A model generated the notes under the pieces. That model ran no database searches. It was given only the letters and a program-made list of their open reading frames with translations, and was not told the origin of the DNA. DNA of 64,000 nt, taken from contig NZ_CP007287.1 of NCBI RefSeq assembly GCF_000737865.1, forward strand, positions 311,648-375,647, in the 5' to 3' direction. The position numbers and the translations under genes are program-made. Position 1 is the first letter of the stretch. Every line of letters starts with the position of its first letter. Source of the stretch: Bifidobacterium coryneforme. Its GTDB lineage: Bacteria > Actinomycetota > Actinomycetes > Actinomycetales > Bifidobacteriaceae. Shown one piece after another: positions 9,005 through 18,243 of the stretch.

Positions 9005-10492
9005 ATGAGTCAGCATAACCACTTGGCCCAGGTCTCCCCGGGGGAGGCCGGTGAGGATGACGGACGTTCCCTGTCGGTATCCGCCCGGCTGGGACGCCTG
9101 CAGTTCCACCATTCCGGCAAATTCAGGCTCCTGCAATTGGCTGATGTCCAGGAGGGGCCCAAGGTCTCCCCGGACACCGTAAAGCTGATTGCCGCAGCCT
9201 GCGATGCCTCCCGACCCGACCTGGTCGTCTTCACCGGCAACCAGCTGGCGGGATACGATACGGCCTACGAGCGGACCTTCCGGAAGCGCCGCTGGAGCAC
9301 ACCCCTGGATGGGGTCTACTCCGCAGGTCTGAGCATGGGCGGCGCCCTGGGCTTTGGCGGTGCATCGGTGTCCAGGACCGGCGGTTCAGGTGTCAATGGC
9401 GGATCGGCGGCATCCAACGGTGCCGTTTCCCAGGCCGAAGGGTCGGGGGCTTCCGGCAGGGATGCGGACCAGGTCCGGCATCAGGAACTCAAACATACCG
9501 AGGACCTGGTGCGCAGGACCGTCGAACTGATCACGGGCCCGCTGGTGGAGCGGGGGATACCCTTTGCGGTGACCTACGGGAACCACGACTTTCAGTGCGG
9601 ACTGGATACCGACCAGATGGATGCCATCTACCGTGAATTCCCCGGATGCCTGAACCCTGAAGCCACAGCCGCCAAGCCGGCCAAACCGTATGCACTGCGC
9701 GGTTCCGCTCTGCCCGATCAGGAGGCCTATGTCTGCCAGCCGGGTACCTTCGCCCTACCCGTGGCGGATACGGAGGGGAGGGGCAGGGTGATGGGACTGG
9801 TCCTGCTGGATTCGGGTGACTATGCCCAGTCCGGTGGCTATGGGTCCCCATCCCGCCAGGCTCTGGACTTCCTGGGTGCCGTGCCGGGGTTGGTGGGCAA
9901 CCGGTCCATGGTCTTCCAGCACATGCCCCTGCCCCAGTTCTACAATCTCCTGAAGCCGGTATCGTCCACCACGGCCTATGCCGTCCAGGGATATCGCCGT
10001 TTCGACTCCCAGTGCTACATCCTGGACGAGTCCCGCACCTATGCCGGTTCCTACCTGGGCGAAGGGGTCTCCTGCCCCGACGAGGACAGTGGGGAGTTCG
10101 ACATCCTGACCAGGGGCAAGGGGTACTTTGCCCTCTTCGCCGGTCATGACCACCGCAACGGGTTTGTGGGGAAGACCGATGGGATTGTCCTGGGTGCCAC
10201 GCCGACCTGCGGTTTCGGGTCCTATGGGCCTGTGCCGCGCAAGCGGGCGGCCAGGCTCTTCGAGTTTGATATCCGCCACCCCCACCATCCGCGCACCCAG
10301 CTCCTGGAGTTCGGTGATCTGGTCGGCAGACCCAGCTCCCACAAGGTCTATACCTTCGCCATGAGCCATGTACCCACATCCACCGGAGACGCGGTCAATC
10401 TCCTGCGCCGGCCGGGGTTCCTGGCAGGAGGGCTCACGGCCCTGGCCGGGCTGGTCGCCTCCTGGGGGTCATCCAGGCGCAAGAGACCGTGA
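9005..10492 (+). CDS. Calcineurin-like metallophosphoesterase, membrane-tailed
   Basis: A 495-residue metallophosphoesterase. The metal-binding motifs can be read in order: LADVQ near residue 44, DLVVFTGNQ near 75, TYGNHDF near 194 and FAGHDHRN near 380. The middle holds a Gly/Ser-rich insertion (about residues 105-165) with low complexity. A hydrophobic stretch near the C-terminus (FLAGGLTALAGLVASW) followed by SSRRKRP could be a membrane tail with the catalytic part outside, although no N-terminal signal peptide is seen. An in-frame stop at 8987 limits the start to this ATG or a rare codon just upstream. The ribosome site is weak. The substrate is unknown. Confidence 0.8.
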   Translation: MSQHNHLAQVSPGEAGEDDGRSLSVSARLGRLQFHHSGKFRLLQLADVQEGPKVSPDTVKLIAAACDASRPDLVVFTGNQLAGYDTAYERTFRKRRWSTPLDGVYSAGLSMGGALGFGGASVSRTGGSGVNGGSAASNGAVSQAEGSGASGRDADQVRHQELKHTEDLVRRTVELITGPLVERGIPFAVTYGNHDFQCGLDTDQMDAIYREFPGCLNPEATAAKPAKPYALRGSALPDQEAYVCQPGTFALPVADTEGRGRVMGLVLLDSGDYAQSGGYGSPSRQALDFLGAVPGLVGNRSMVFQHMPLPQFYNLLKPVSSTTAYAVQGYRRFDSQCYILDESRTYAGSYLGEGVSCPDEDSGEFDILTRGKGYFALFAGHDHRNGFVGKTDGIVLGATPTCGFGSYGPVPRKRAARLFEFDIRHPHHPRTQLLEFGDLVGRPSSHKVYTFAMSHVPTSTGDAVNLLRRPGFLAGGLTALAGLVASWGSSRRKRP

Positions 10493-10502
10493 CCGAAACA
10501 GG

Positions 10503-11342
10503 TCAGGCCCTGCGGTGGGTGCCGGATGATGCCCTCTGCAGGGCCTCGGTCAGGTACTTGCCGGCGGCCATGACCAGTGGGGCGTAGTGGCGCCCGGGTG
10601 TGGTGGACATCCTGTTGACCGGCCCGGAGATGGATATGGCGGCCATGACCTGTCCCGATCCGTTGCGGATGGGGGCGGAGATGGAGCAGACACCCTCCTC
10701 GCGTTCGTTGATGGACTCGGCCCATCCGCGCTTGCGGACGGCCGCCAGCGTGGAGGCGTTGAACTTGGCGTGGCGCAGGCCCTGGTGGAGCCGTTCGGAG
10801 TCCTCCCAGGCAAGGAGTATCTGTGCGGCAGAACCCGCATCCATGGATAGGAGGGCACCCACGGGGATGGAATCACGCAGGCCGGAGGCCCTCTCCACGG
10901 CTGCGATGCAGACACGCATGTCGCCCTGGCGGCGGAAGATCTGCGCCGACTCGCCGGAGCGGTCAAGCAGGGTTCGCAGGATGGGGGCTGCCGCCGTCAG
11001 GAGGCGGTCTTCGCCTGCAGCGGCGGCCAATTCGGCAAACCGCGATCCCAGGACGAAGCGACCATGGGCGTCACGCACCACAAAACGATGGCGCTCCAGG
11101 GCGATGGCCAGGCGGTGTGCCGTGGGCCGGGCCAGGCCGGTGGCGTTGACCAGCTGGCCCAGGGTCATCGGCCCCGATTCCAGGGTGTCAAGAATTTTGA
11201 CCGTCTTGTCCAGAACGCCGACACCCGAGTGAATCTCACCATCATGAGACTCATGCGAACCTTGGGATTGAAGGTTGAGGGCGGGTGTTTTTTCCGGGGG
11301 CCAATCCTGTGCCCCGCTGGCGGTTCTGGCTGGTTCGGTCAT
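10503..11342 (-). CDS. ndgR: IclR-family regulator, NdgR/LtbR/AreB type
   Basis: A 279-residue IclR-type repressor with an N-terminal winged helix (GVLDKTVKILDTLESG, then GLARPTAHRLA) and a C-terminal effector domain. Sequence and position match NdgR of Streptomyces and LtbR of Corynebacterium, which sit divergent from leuCD and control leucine and other amino-acid genes. It carries about 37 extra N-terminal residues compared with NdgR; no internal ATG or GTG gives the shorter form, so the start is left at 11342. The 135-bp gap to leuC should hold the operator for both genes. Confidence 0.88.
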   Translation of the reverse strand: MTEPARTASGAQDWPPEKTPALNLQSQGSHESHDGEIHSGVGVLDKTVKILDTLESGPMTLGQLVNATGLARPTAHRLAIALERHRFVVRDAHGRFVLGSRFAELAAAAGEDRLLTAAAPILRTLLDRSGESAQIFRRQGDMRVCIAAVERASGLRDSIPVGALLSMDAGSAAQILLAWEDSERLHQGLRHAKFNASTLAAVRKRGWAESINEREEGVCSISAPIRNGSGQVMAAISISGPVNRMSTTPGRHYAPLVMAAGKYLTEALQRASSGTHRRA

Positions 11343-11477
11343 GGTTGCATTATGGCATCTCAGTATGTGAAATGCAAAAGTTCATAAGGGCTGCGGGGTT
11401 TCATACTCGGGGTAGAAGCCGGATGGGGGCCCGCTCAAGGTCCAATCCGGCTTAAGAGCATTGGTTTAGGAGGAGTT
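11343..11477. promoter_or_regulatory. Divergent ndgR-leuC control region
   Basis: This gap holds TGAA-N9-TTCA (11368-11384) and a wider inverted pair, AGTATGTGAAA (11362-11372) and TTTCATACT (11399-11407). Either could be the binding site of the IclR-type regulator encoded to the left. I could not identify convincing -35/-10 boxes. AGGAGGAG directly before leuC is a strong ribosome site. Confidence 0.45.
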
Positions 11478-12881
11478 ATGGGGCAGACGTTGGCGGAAAA
11501 GGTCTGGGCCGATCATTTGGTGCGAAAGGGACAGGGAAGCGAGCCGGACCTTATCTACATAGATCTGCAACTCATGCATGAGGTGACCAGCCCCCAGGCC
11601 TTCGAGGGGCTCCGCCTGGCCGGGCGAGGCATCCGCCATGTCGACCAGGTCATCGCCACCGAGGACCACAACACCCCGACCGTCGACATCGACCGGCCCA
11701 TCGCTGACAAGGTCTCGGCCCTCCAGATTTCCACCCTGGAGAAGAACTGCAAGGAGTTCGGGGTCCGTCTCCATCCGTTGGGGGATGCCGACCAGGGCAT
11801 CGTCCATGCCTTTGCCCCCATACTGGGTCTGACCCAACCGGGCATGACCATCGTCTGCGGGGATTCGCACACCTCCACCCACGGGGCCTTCGGGGCGCTC
11901 GCCTTCGGTATCGGCACCTCCGAGGTGGAACATGTGCTGGCCACCCAGACCCTGAGCCTCAAGCCCTTCAAGACCATGGCCATCAATGTTGAGGGGAAAC
12001 TCCCCGAAGGGGTCAGCGCCAAGGACATCATCCTGGCCATCATCGCCAAGATCGGCACCGGTGGTGGGCAGGGATACGTGCTGGAGTACCGGGGCCAGGC
12101 CATTCGTGACCTCTCCATGGACGCCCGCATGACCATCTGCAACATGTCGATCGAGGCGGGCGCCAGGGCCGGCATGATCGCGCCCGACCAGACCACCTTC
12201 GACTACCTCAGGGGACGCCCCCATGCACCCGAGGGCGAGATGTGGGACAAGGCCATGGAGTATTGGAAGACCCTGAAGACCGACGACGATGCCGTCTTCG
12301 ATGCCGAGGTGACCCTGAATGCGTCCGACCTGTCGCCATACGTGACCTGGGGGACCAACCCCGGCCAGGGCCTGCCCATCAATTCCCAGGTGCCTGTACC
12401 TGAGGATATCGCCGATGCGGCCAAGCGCCAGGCCACCCAGGAGGCCATCGACTACATGGGGCTCAAGCCCGGCATGCCCATCAAGGACATTGCCGTCGAT
12501 ACGGTCTTCATCGGATCGTGCACCAACGGACGCATCGAGGACCTGCGGGCTGCCGCCTCCATCATGAAGGGGAACCACAAGGCCAAGAACCTCCATCGGG
12601 TGTTGGTCGTGCCGGCCTCGTCCAGGGTGAGGCTCCAGGCGGAGGCCGAGGGGCTCGACAAGATATTCAAGGACTTCGGGGCCGAGTGGCGCAACGCGGG
12701 TTGCTCCATGTGCCTGGGCATGAACCCCGACCAGCTCACCCCGGGTGAACGGTCCATTTCAACATCCAACAGGAACTTCCAGGGACGTCAGGGCAAGGGT
12801 GGGCGCACCCACCTGGCCTCGCCCCAGGTGGCTGCCGCAACGGCCATACGGGGCACCATCTCCAGCCCCGCCGACCTGTAG
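11478..12881 (+). CDS. leuC: 3-isopropylmalate dehydratase large subunit
   Basis: A 467-residue aconitase-family subunit that isomerises 2- to 3-isopropylmalate in leucine synthesis together with LeuD. The three iron-sulfur cysteines are visible: Cys348 (GSCTNGR) and Cys409/Cys412 (GCSMCLGMN). The motif [12 protein letters not shown] is also intact. The length matches bacterial LeuC. Start at ATG after AGGAGGAGTT. leuD follows after 49 bp, and a regulator of the NdgR type is divergent, so leucine-linked repression is likely. Confidence 0.96.
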   Translation: MGQTLAEKVWADHLVRKGQGSEPDLIYIDLQLMHEVTSPQAFEGLRLAGRGIRHVDQVIATEDHNTPTVDIDRPIADKVSALQISTLEKNCKEFGVRLHPLGDADQGIVHAFAPILGLTQPGMTIVCGDSHTSTHGAFGALAFGIGTSEVEHVLATQTLSLKPFKTMAINVEGKLPEGVSAKDIILAIIAKIGTGGGQGYVLEYRGQAIRDLSMDARMTICNMSIEAGARAGMIAPDQTTFDYLRGRPHAPEGEMWDKAMEYWKTLKTDDDAVFDAEVTLNASDLSPYVTWGTNPGQGLPINSQVPVPEDIADAAKRQATQEAIDYMGLKPGMPIKDIAVDTVFIGSCTNGRIEDLRAAASIMKGNHKAKNLHRVLVVPASSRVRLQAEAEGLDKIFKDFGAEWRNAGCSMCLGMNPDQLTPGERSISTSNRNFQGRQGKGGRTHLASPQVAAATAIRGTISSPADL

Positions 12882-12930
12882 TCCCGCTTGCGGCAACCCA
12901 CTCTTCCAAAGGCAGGAAAACGAGGTAATC

Positions 12931-13617
12931 ATGGAAAAGCTCACCGTCATCACCGGTGTCGGGGTCCCGCTCCGTCGATCGAACGTCGACACGGACCAGA
13001 TCATCCCGGCCGCTTTTTTGAAACGGGTGAAGAAGACCGGGTTCGAGGATGCCCTCTTCTACTCCTGGCGCAGGGATCCGAACTTCCTGCTCAACCGTCC
13101 TGAGTATGCCAAGGGGCGGATTCTGGTGACCGGTCCCGACTTCGGCATCGGCTCCTCCCGCGAGCATGCGGTCTGGGCCCTGCGTGACTACGGGTTCAGG
13201 GTGGTCATCGCCCCCCGCTTCGCGGATATCTTCTACGGGAACACCGCCAAGAACGGCGTTCTGGCCGCCATCATGCCCCAGGAGTCGGTTGAGCTCCTGT
13301 GGAAGCTCCTGGAACAGGAGCCGGGGCTGGAGATGACCGTGGACATGGAAACCCGAACGGTGACCTGCGCTGATGTGGTCCTGCCCTTCCAGGTGGACGA
13401 CTATGTGCGCTGGAGGCTCATGAACGGGTATGACGATATCGATCTGACCCTCCATCATGAGGATGACATCGTGGCCTACGAGAAGATGCGGGCCGAACGT
13501 TTCCCCTTCAAGCCCAAGACCCTGCCCGCCAAGCATATGCCCGAGCGGCACATCACCTCGGCCAGGGAGCAGGAGGTCGAGTGGGGCGGCCCGCTGGCCG
13601 AGAAGGGCATCATCTGA
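12931..13617 (+). CDS. leuD: 3-isopropylmalate dehydratase small subunit
   Basis: A 228-residue swivel-domain subunit of isopropylmalate isomerase. Hallmarks are [12 protein letters not shown] near residue 18 and [11 protein letters not shown] near 70. The open frame extends upstream to 12745 inside leuC, but the family start ([16 protein letters not shown]) and the GAGGT site point to ATG 12931. It forms an operon with leuC. Confidence 0.95.
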   Translation: MEKLTVITGVGVPLRRSNVDTDQIIPAAFLKRVKKTGFEDALFYSWRRDPNFLLNRPEYAKGRILVTGPDFGIGSSREHAVWALRDYGFRVVIAPRFADIFYGNTAKNGVLAAIMPQESVELLWKLLEQEPGLEMTVDMETRTVTCADVVLPFQVDDYVRWRLMNGYDDIDLTLHHEDDIVAYEKMRAERFPFKPKTLPAKHMPERHITSAREQEVEWGGPLAEKGII

Positions 13618-13636
13618 TTCGATTCCGGTCTTCGAG

Positions 13637-13657
13637 CCCGAGGTGTCGTATCTCGGG
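13637..13657 (+). terminator. Hairpin after leuD
   Basis: CCCGAG (13637-13642) pairs with CTCGGG (13652-13657) around a nine-base loop, 20 bases after the leuD stop. No T-run follows, so it is only a candidate terminator. Confidence 0.4.
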
Positions 13658-13719
13658 ATTGCGCCCTTTGGCCTCCTAGGATGGAAGTGTAGGCGATTCC
13701 ATCGAGACAGGGAGGGATT

Positions 13720-14739
13720 ATGAGGCACGGCAATACCAACGGCAAGTCAGGACAGGTCTGGTCAAGGGTCAACGGGCTCAGCGCCTTCGCCCTGGTCTAT
13801 CTGGCCATCGAAACACTGATCGGGCTGGTCGGGGCCAAGCTGGTCCTGCCGAGGATGTTCCCCGATATGTCCGCGTCCCAGCTCGATGCCCGCTATGGCG
13901 ATGGGCTCCTCTTCCTCTCGGTCGTGGTGGCCCTGGTCGTCGCCCTGATCAGCCAGTGGAGGGTCATCTTCGATGCTGAGGGTGCAGGCGATGACAGGGT
14001 CCAGTGGTTGACCGGGCGGCGAATCACCCTGATGGCACTGATAATCAGCCTGACACTCTTCTTCCTGGCCCAACTGGTGGCCACGGCTGCCAGTGCGGGT
14101 ATGAGCTCCCTGGTGTCATCCGTGGGCCTGCGGATGCCCGGCCAGGCAGGCGACACCTCCGATCCTTCAACCTCGGCGATCATGCTCTTCTACGCCTTCA
14201 TCTTCGGACCGCTGGCCGAAGAGGTCGTCTTCCGCGGAGTCATCATGAATGGGCTGAGGCGGTTCGGCAGGGTCTTCGCCATCATCACATCGGCCCTCCT
14301 GTTCGGTTGCATGCACGGCAGCTTTGTTCAGGGTCTGTTCGGGTTCCTTACCGGGCTGGTTCTGGGGTATGTGGCCATGGAGTACGGCCTGGTATGGTCC
14401 CTGGTACTCCACATCTTCAATAACGGCATCTATTCAGATATCCTTCCCCGGGTCATGGAATCGGTCCCCGCAGAGATCAGAATCGGCGTGGGAGTGGTTA
14501 TTCTGATGGTGCTGCTGGCGGGGGTCATCGGCATGGTGGTCAAGGCGCGCTCGGCTGGTGGAATACTGCAAGGGCAACCGGGCGCCCAAGGGTGTGTATG
14601 CATCCTGGCTAGCCCCCTGGTTCCTGATTTTCCTGGTGGTCTGCCTGGTCATGGCTGTGGTCGAGCTGATTCCCGGCTGGGCCTGATCGAGACCCGCCCA
14701 TGGTTGTCCATCCGACGCTTCCGGGTCGGTTTTTCCTGA
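13720..14739 (+). CDS. CPBP-family intramembrane protease homologue, C-terminus frameshifted
   Basis: A polytopic membrane protein of the CPBP (CAAX prenyl protease/Abi) family. The motifs are intact: Glu167-Glu168 and Arg172 (AEEVVFRG), His199 (FGCMHG) and His231/Asn235 (HIFNN). After residue ~280 the reading no longer matches its neighbours. In the next frame the same DNA reads RAPKGVYASWLAPWF followed by a hydrophobic helix and a stop at 14684-14686, matching the end of the protein at 14814 (RAPKGVYASWRQSWF). One extra base near 14540-14556 explains this. The annotated end therefore includes about 57 out-of-frame residues, and the last membrane helix is lost. The natural substrate is unknown. 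Confidence 0.82.
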   Translation: MRHGNTNGKSGQVWSRVNGLSAFALVYLAIETLIGLVGAKLVLPRMFPDMSASQLDARYGDGLLFLSVVVALVVALISQWRVIFDAEGAGDDRVQWLTGRRITLMALIISLTLFFLAQLVATAASAGMSSLVSSVGLRMPGQAGDTSDPSTSAIMLFYAFIFGPLAEEVVFRGVIMNGLRRFGRVFAIITSALLFGCMHGSFVQGLFGFLTGLVLGYVAMEYGLVWSLVLHIFNNGIYSDILPRVMESVPAEIRIGVGVVILMVLLAGVIGMVVKARSAGGILQGQPGAQGCVCILASPLVPDFPGGLPGHGCGRADSRLGLIETRPWLSIRRFRVGFS

Positions 14740-14813
14740 CTATTCGTGTATTATCTGTGCGGATGGCGGGTTAGGTTGGAACAGTAGGTTGACACTCGGG
14801 GAGGACGTCGGCC

Positions 14814-17800
14814 ATGAGGCATGCGTACAAGCGGGGGGCAAGTAGCCAGGAAGAGGCTCAGCGACCCCCAAACGCGCACCGGGAGGGGCAGGAGTCCCCC
14901 CGGTATTCATGGACCGAGCGGGTATCCGCCGAAGAGAACCACGCCAAGCACTGGGAGCTGGGTACGGGCGCCGATCATGGGGTGGGGCGTCGAGGTCGAA
15001 CCCGTTCCGTAGCCTGGATTCCAGACAAGAGGATTTTTGAGGATGGGGATTTCGAAGGTTGGGACGATAAGGCAGGTTCGACGCGCGGCGGGAAGCGGGC
15101 GGCGGCAAAGCCGGTAGGGGCCGTGACCAGGAAGACCAAATCCACAAAGGACGAAGTCGCCAAGGTGCGATCAGCGGAGGGTGGACCCACGAAAGACAAG
15201 CCAGCCAAGGGCAAGGCCGGTAAGGAGAAACCCGTCAAGGGGAAGCCGACCGGGGGGAAGTCCCCGAAGACCCAGGCAGAACAGAAGCATCAGGGGAAGG
15301 ACCTGGCCGCTCCCGTGACCAGCAAATCGACTGAATCCGGGAAGGCCACATCATACCCCGTCAAGTCTTCCAAGGACTCCTCGAAGACAGGAACCCCCCG
15401 ATCGCTCCGATCAGACCCTGTAGAGGTCGCGTCGTTGACTGAAGGTCCGGCTGCTGTCGCTGATGGCGTTGGTGCGGTTTCGTCTCCGGTCCTTCCGTTG
15501 GCTGATGACCCGGTGGGTGTTGGAGGCTCTTCGTCGGTTGTCTCGTTGATTCTTCCCCTGGATGATGATCCTGTGGGTGTCGGTGATGTCGGTACGGTGT
15601 CTTCGCCGGCCCTGTCATCGGTTGATGATTCGGCTGGTGCTGGTGCTGGTGCTGCGGTTTCGTCTCCGGTCCTTCCGTTGGATGATGATCCTGTGGGTGT
15701 TGGTGATTCTTTGCCGGTTGCGTCGTTGATTCTTCCCCTGGATGATGACCCGGTCGGTATCGGTGACGTTGGGTTGTCCTCTTCGCCGGTTCTTCCATCG
15801 GTTGATGATTCGGCTGGTCCGGCTGCTGCTGATGGCGTTGGCTCGGCTTCGTCTCCGGTTCCTTCTTTGCGGGACGATTCGGTTCCCGCTGGTGGTTCTT
15901 CGTCGGTTGCGTCGTTGATTCTTCCCCTGGATGATGACCCGGTGGGTGTTGGTGATGTCGGGTTGTCCTCTTCGCCGGTCTCGTCGTTGCCCACGTCTTT
16001 GACTGCCGACTCCGCAGGCGATGGTGATGTTGTATCGGCATCGAAGCCGATATCCCTTCAGGCTGGTAATCCGGTTGAAGTCAAGGATGATGTGCCGAAA
16101 TCGGTGCAGGCGGTTTCGGCACAGCCGGAACAGGCTGTGCATTCCGTCGAGGGGACAGGGACGGGAACACCTTCTCCCAAGGTTGCTTCACCCAAGGTCA
16201 CCTTCCCCGCTGCGGCCAGTTCCATGGCCGTGGGGGTGGCTCCCAAGCAAGGCTGGAGTTGGCAGAAGCCTGTTCTTACAACCGAGCCCCGATCCGAGTC
16301 TCGGACAGAGGCCAAGCCGGAGTCGCGCTCCGAATCGGTCCCCAACGCCAAGCAGGCGTCCGCAGCCAATGCCGGATGGTCCTTCGCCTCGACCCCTGCT
16401 GCTGCAGAGGTATCAAGGCCCTCAAGTGAACCTGAACCCACTGCGCCCAGTGCGACGGTCCGAGCTGTTGAGCAGAGCCCCTCCTTCACGCCCCGACCGT
16501 CGGCTGCGAGGAAGCGACAGTCCGTCGGCTCTGAGTCCCCGTCGGGATCGGGACGAGTGGTCAAGTCCAAGCCTGCCCGCAAGTCTGAATCCCCGAAGAA
16601 CGCTGTCGAGGCCGGGAAGATTGACGGTGGCTTAGGGAAGAAAGCTGCAAGTTCGGACAAGGCCAATGACAAGCCCGCGCAGAAGAAGCCTGCGTCGGTC
16701 TCCGGCTCGCCCAAGAAGGACTTGAACCCTGGTGATGCAGGCTCCACCGGCGGTACCCATACAACCTGGTCTTCGGTCATCGGTGGAGCAGGTAAGACCG
16801 CAGGATTCAGCAAGGCCATCCGCCATGCCAAGCGGACGACTGTTCCTCAGAAGGCGCGGACGGTACGAGGTGTTGCCGACACCGCCAAGAAGACGGTTGC
16901 TGCGACCAAGCCCAAGGTCGGAACGGACAAGCCGGTCGATTCGGTCAAGATCGGAAAGTCTGCCGGCTCGAAAGAGCGCATCAAGCCGAGCGAAGCCCGA
17001 AAGGTCGATAAGCCGACCAGCACGCCAAGATCGGGTAAGCCTGCTGGTTCTCGGGGCCCAAGCAAGCAGACCGTTTCCCGCAATCCCGACAAGAAGGTCG
17101 TGGCCGGCAAGCAGGTCGGCTCGCGCAAGCCCACAACGCCGACCGGCAAGGCGGTGGCGGTCAAGGAACACAAGGCCAAAATCAGGGTGAACGTCAACCA
17201 GGCCATGGATGCGGCTGTTGGACAGAGCGCCTTCGCCTTTGTCTACCTGGCCATCAACATCATGGTCGTCGTGCTCGGCAGCAGTGTGGTCATCACCTAC
17301 CTTCGCGGCAGAATCAGCAGTGAGACACAGAACTTCCTCCTGCGCGGTGGCCTCTATCTGCTTTCCTGCCTGGTTGCCGTCGTCTATGCCTTCAGCAGCG
17401 AGCGGCAGACCATGACCGGCCATGAGTTGCACGGTGATGACGATGTCCGTTGGAATATCGGACGCCGAATCGTGGCGTGGCCCCTGGTTCTCGCGCTGGC
17501 CCTCCTGGTGGTCGGCCAGGGCATCGTTCTGGGATTGAACCGGGGTCTTGAAGCCTTGGTGCCCATGATTCATGTCACCCCGGCCGTACTCATGAGCCCC
17601 CTGAACGACCTGTACGGGTCCGCTCCCATGATGCTCTACGCCCTGCTGATCCTGCCCCTGACCGAGGAGATCATTTTCAGGGGTGTCATCATGAACGGGC
17701 TGCGACGGTTCGGCAGGGTCTTCGCCATCATCACCTCGGCCTTCCTTTGTGCCTTTATGCAGATGCAGCCGGTGCAGGCCATCTGGGCCTTCCTGATTGG

Positions 17801-18119
17801 ATTGGTGCTCGGTGCCCTGTCCATGGAGTACGGGTTGGTCTGGGCCATCGGCGCGCATATTCTCGCAAGCGTGGGGTATTCCGGTCTGATTCCTCGTTGG
17901 CTCTCCAATGCCCCTGTCCAGGTCCGCTGGGCCGTGGCCGTTGTGCTTGCCCTGATTGTCGTGGCCGGGCTGGTCATCCTGGTCAGGAAGTTCTCCTCAC
18001 TGCGCGCATATGCCAGGGAGTACCGGGCCCCCAAGGGAGTCTATGCCTCCTGGAGGCAGTCCTGGTTCGTTATTTTCTGCCTGTGCAGTCTTGCCGTGGC
18101 GGTCTTCCAGTACATGTAG
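14814..18119 (+). CDS. Giant disordered protein fused to a CPBP-type membrane domain
   Basis: An 1101-residue protein with two parts. Residues 1 to about 795 are low complexity: charged and Lys/Pro-rich, with acidic near-repeats (LPLDDDPVGVGD) at about 220-395 and a Lys/Arg-rich stretch at about 540-795. There is no signal peptide, so this part should stay in the cytoplasm. Residues ~800-1101 align by eye with the neighbouring CPBP protein (SAFAFVYLAIN, FRGVIMNGLRRFGRVFAIITSA). Glu951-Glu952 and Arg956 of the first motif are kept, but the motif-2 His is Gln983 and motif 3 reads HILAS (Ser1019 for Asn). It may be a catalytically dead paralogue acting as a scaffold. Start at ATG after GGGGAGGAC. 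Confidence 0.8.
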   Translation: MRHAYKRGASSQEEAQRPPNAHREGQESPRYSWTERVSAEENHAKHWELGTGADHGVGRRGRTRSVAWIPDKRIFEDGDFEGWDDKAGSTRGGKRAAAKPVGAVTRKTKSTKDEVAKVRSAEGGPTKDKPAKGKAGKEKPVKGKPTGGKSPKTQAEQKHQGKDLAAPVTSKSTESGKATSYPVKSSKDSSKTGTPRSLRSDPVEVASLTEGPAAVADGVGAVSSPVLPLADDPVGVGGSSSVVSLILPLDDDPVGVGDVGTVSSPALSSVDDSAGAGAGAAVSSPVLPLDDDPVGVGDSLPVASLILPLDDDPVGIGDVGLSSSPVLPSVDDSAGPAAADGVGSASSPVPSLRDDSVPAGGSSSVASLILPLDDDPVGVGDVGLSSSPVSSLPTSLTADSAGDGDVVSASKPISLQAGNPVEVKDDVPKSVQAVSAQPEQAVHSVEGTGTGTPSPKVASPKVTFPAAASSMAVGVAPKQGWSWQKPVLTTEPRSESRTEAKPESRSESVPNAKQASAANAGWSFASTPAAAEVSRPSSEPEPTAPSATVRAVEQSPSFTPRPSAARKRQSVGSESPSGSGRVVKSKPARKSESPKNAVEAGKIDGGLGKKAASSDKANDKPAQKKPASVSGSPKKDLNPGDAGSTGGTHTTWSSVIGGAGKTAGFSKAIRHAKRTTVPQKARTVRGVADTAKKTVAATKPKVGTDKPVDSVKIGKSAGSKERIKPSEARKVDKPTSTPRSGKPAGSRGPSKQTVSRNPDKKVVAGKQVGSRKPTTPTGKAVAVKEHKAKIRVNVNQAMDAAVGQSAFAFVYLAINIMVVVLGSSVVITYLRGRISSETQNFLLRGGLYLLSCLVAVVYAFSSERQTMTGHELHGDDDVRWNIGRRIVAWPLVLALALLVVGQGIVLGLNRGLEALVPMIHVTPAVLMSPLNDLYGSAPMMLYALLILPLTEEIIFRGVIMNGLRRFGRVFAIITSAFLCAFMQMQPVQAIWAFLIGLVLGALSMEYGLVWAIGAHILASVGYSGLIPRWLSNAPVQVRWAVAVVLALIVVAGLVILVRKFSSLRAYAREYRAPKGVYASWRQSWFVIFCLCSLAVAVFQYM
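15470..16000 (+). repeat. Degenerate tandem repeats in the disordered CPBP fusion
   Basis: Units built around TCTTCCCCTGGATGATGA recur near 15546, 15726 and 15914, with shorter relatives near 15496 and 15673. Each encodes a version of S-L-I-L-P-L-D-D-D-P-V-G-V-G-D. Between them lie units reading SSPVLPSVDDSAG. The near identity at DNA level suggests recent duplication and possible length variation between strains. Confidence 0.8.
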
Positions 18120-18243
18120 GCCCCTCAGCCTCCAGAGGTCTTCAAGGTCCCGGTGGCAAGGTGGGACTCGTAGGGTAGGATTGAGTCATTTGAATGGAAT
18201 ACGGGTGGTGGAATGATCCGCAACGCCCGGAAGGGTGTATGGC

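Noticed and set aside
12745-12930. Longer leuD start inside leuC
   Set aside because: The family N-terminus and a ribosome site point to 12931; the extension is Pro/Ala-rich shadow of the leuC end.
14540-14690. Programmed frameshift in the first CPBP gene
   Set aside because: No slippery heptamer or homopolymer is present at the frame change; an accidental base or sequencing error is simpler.
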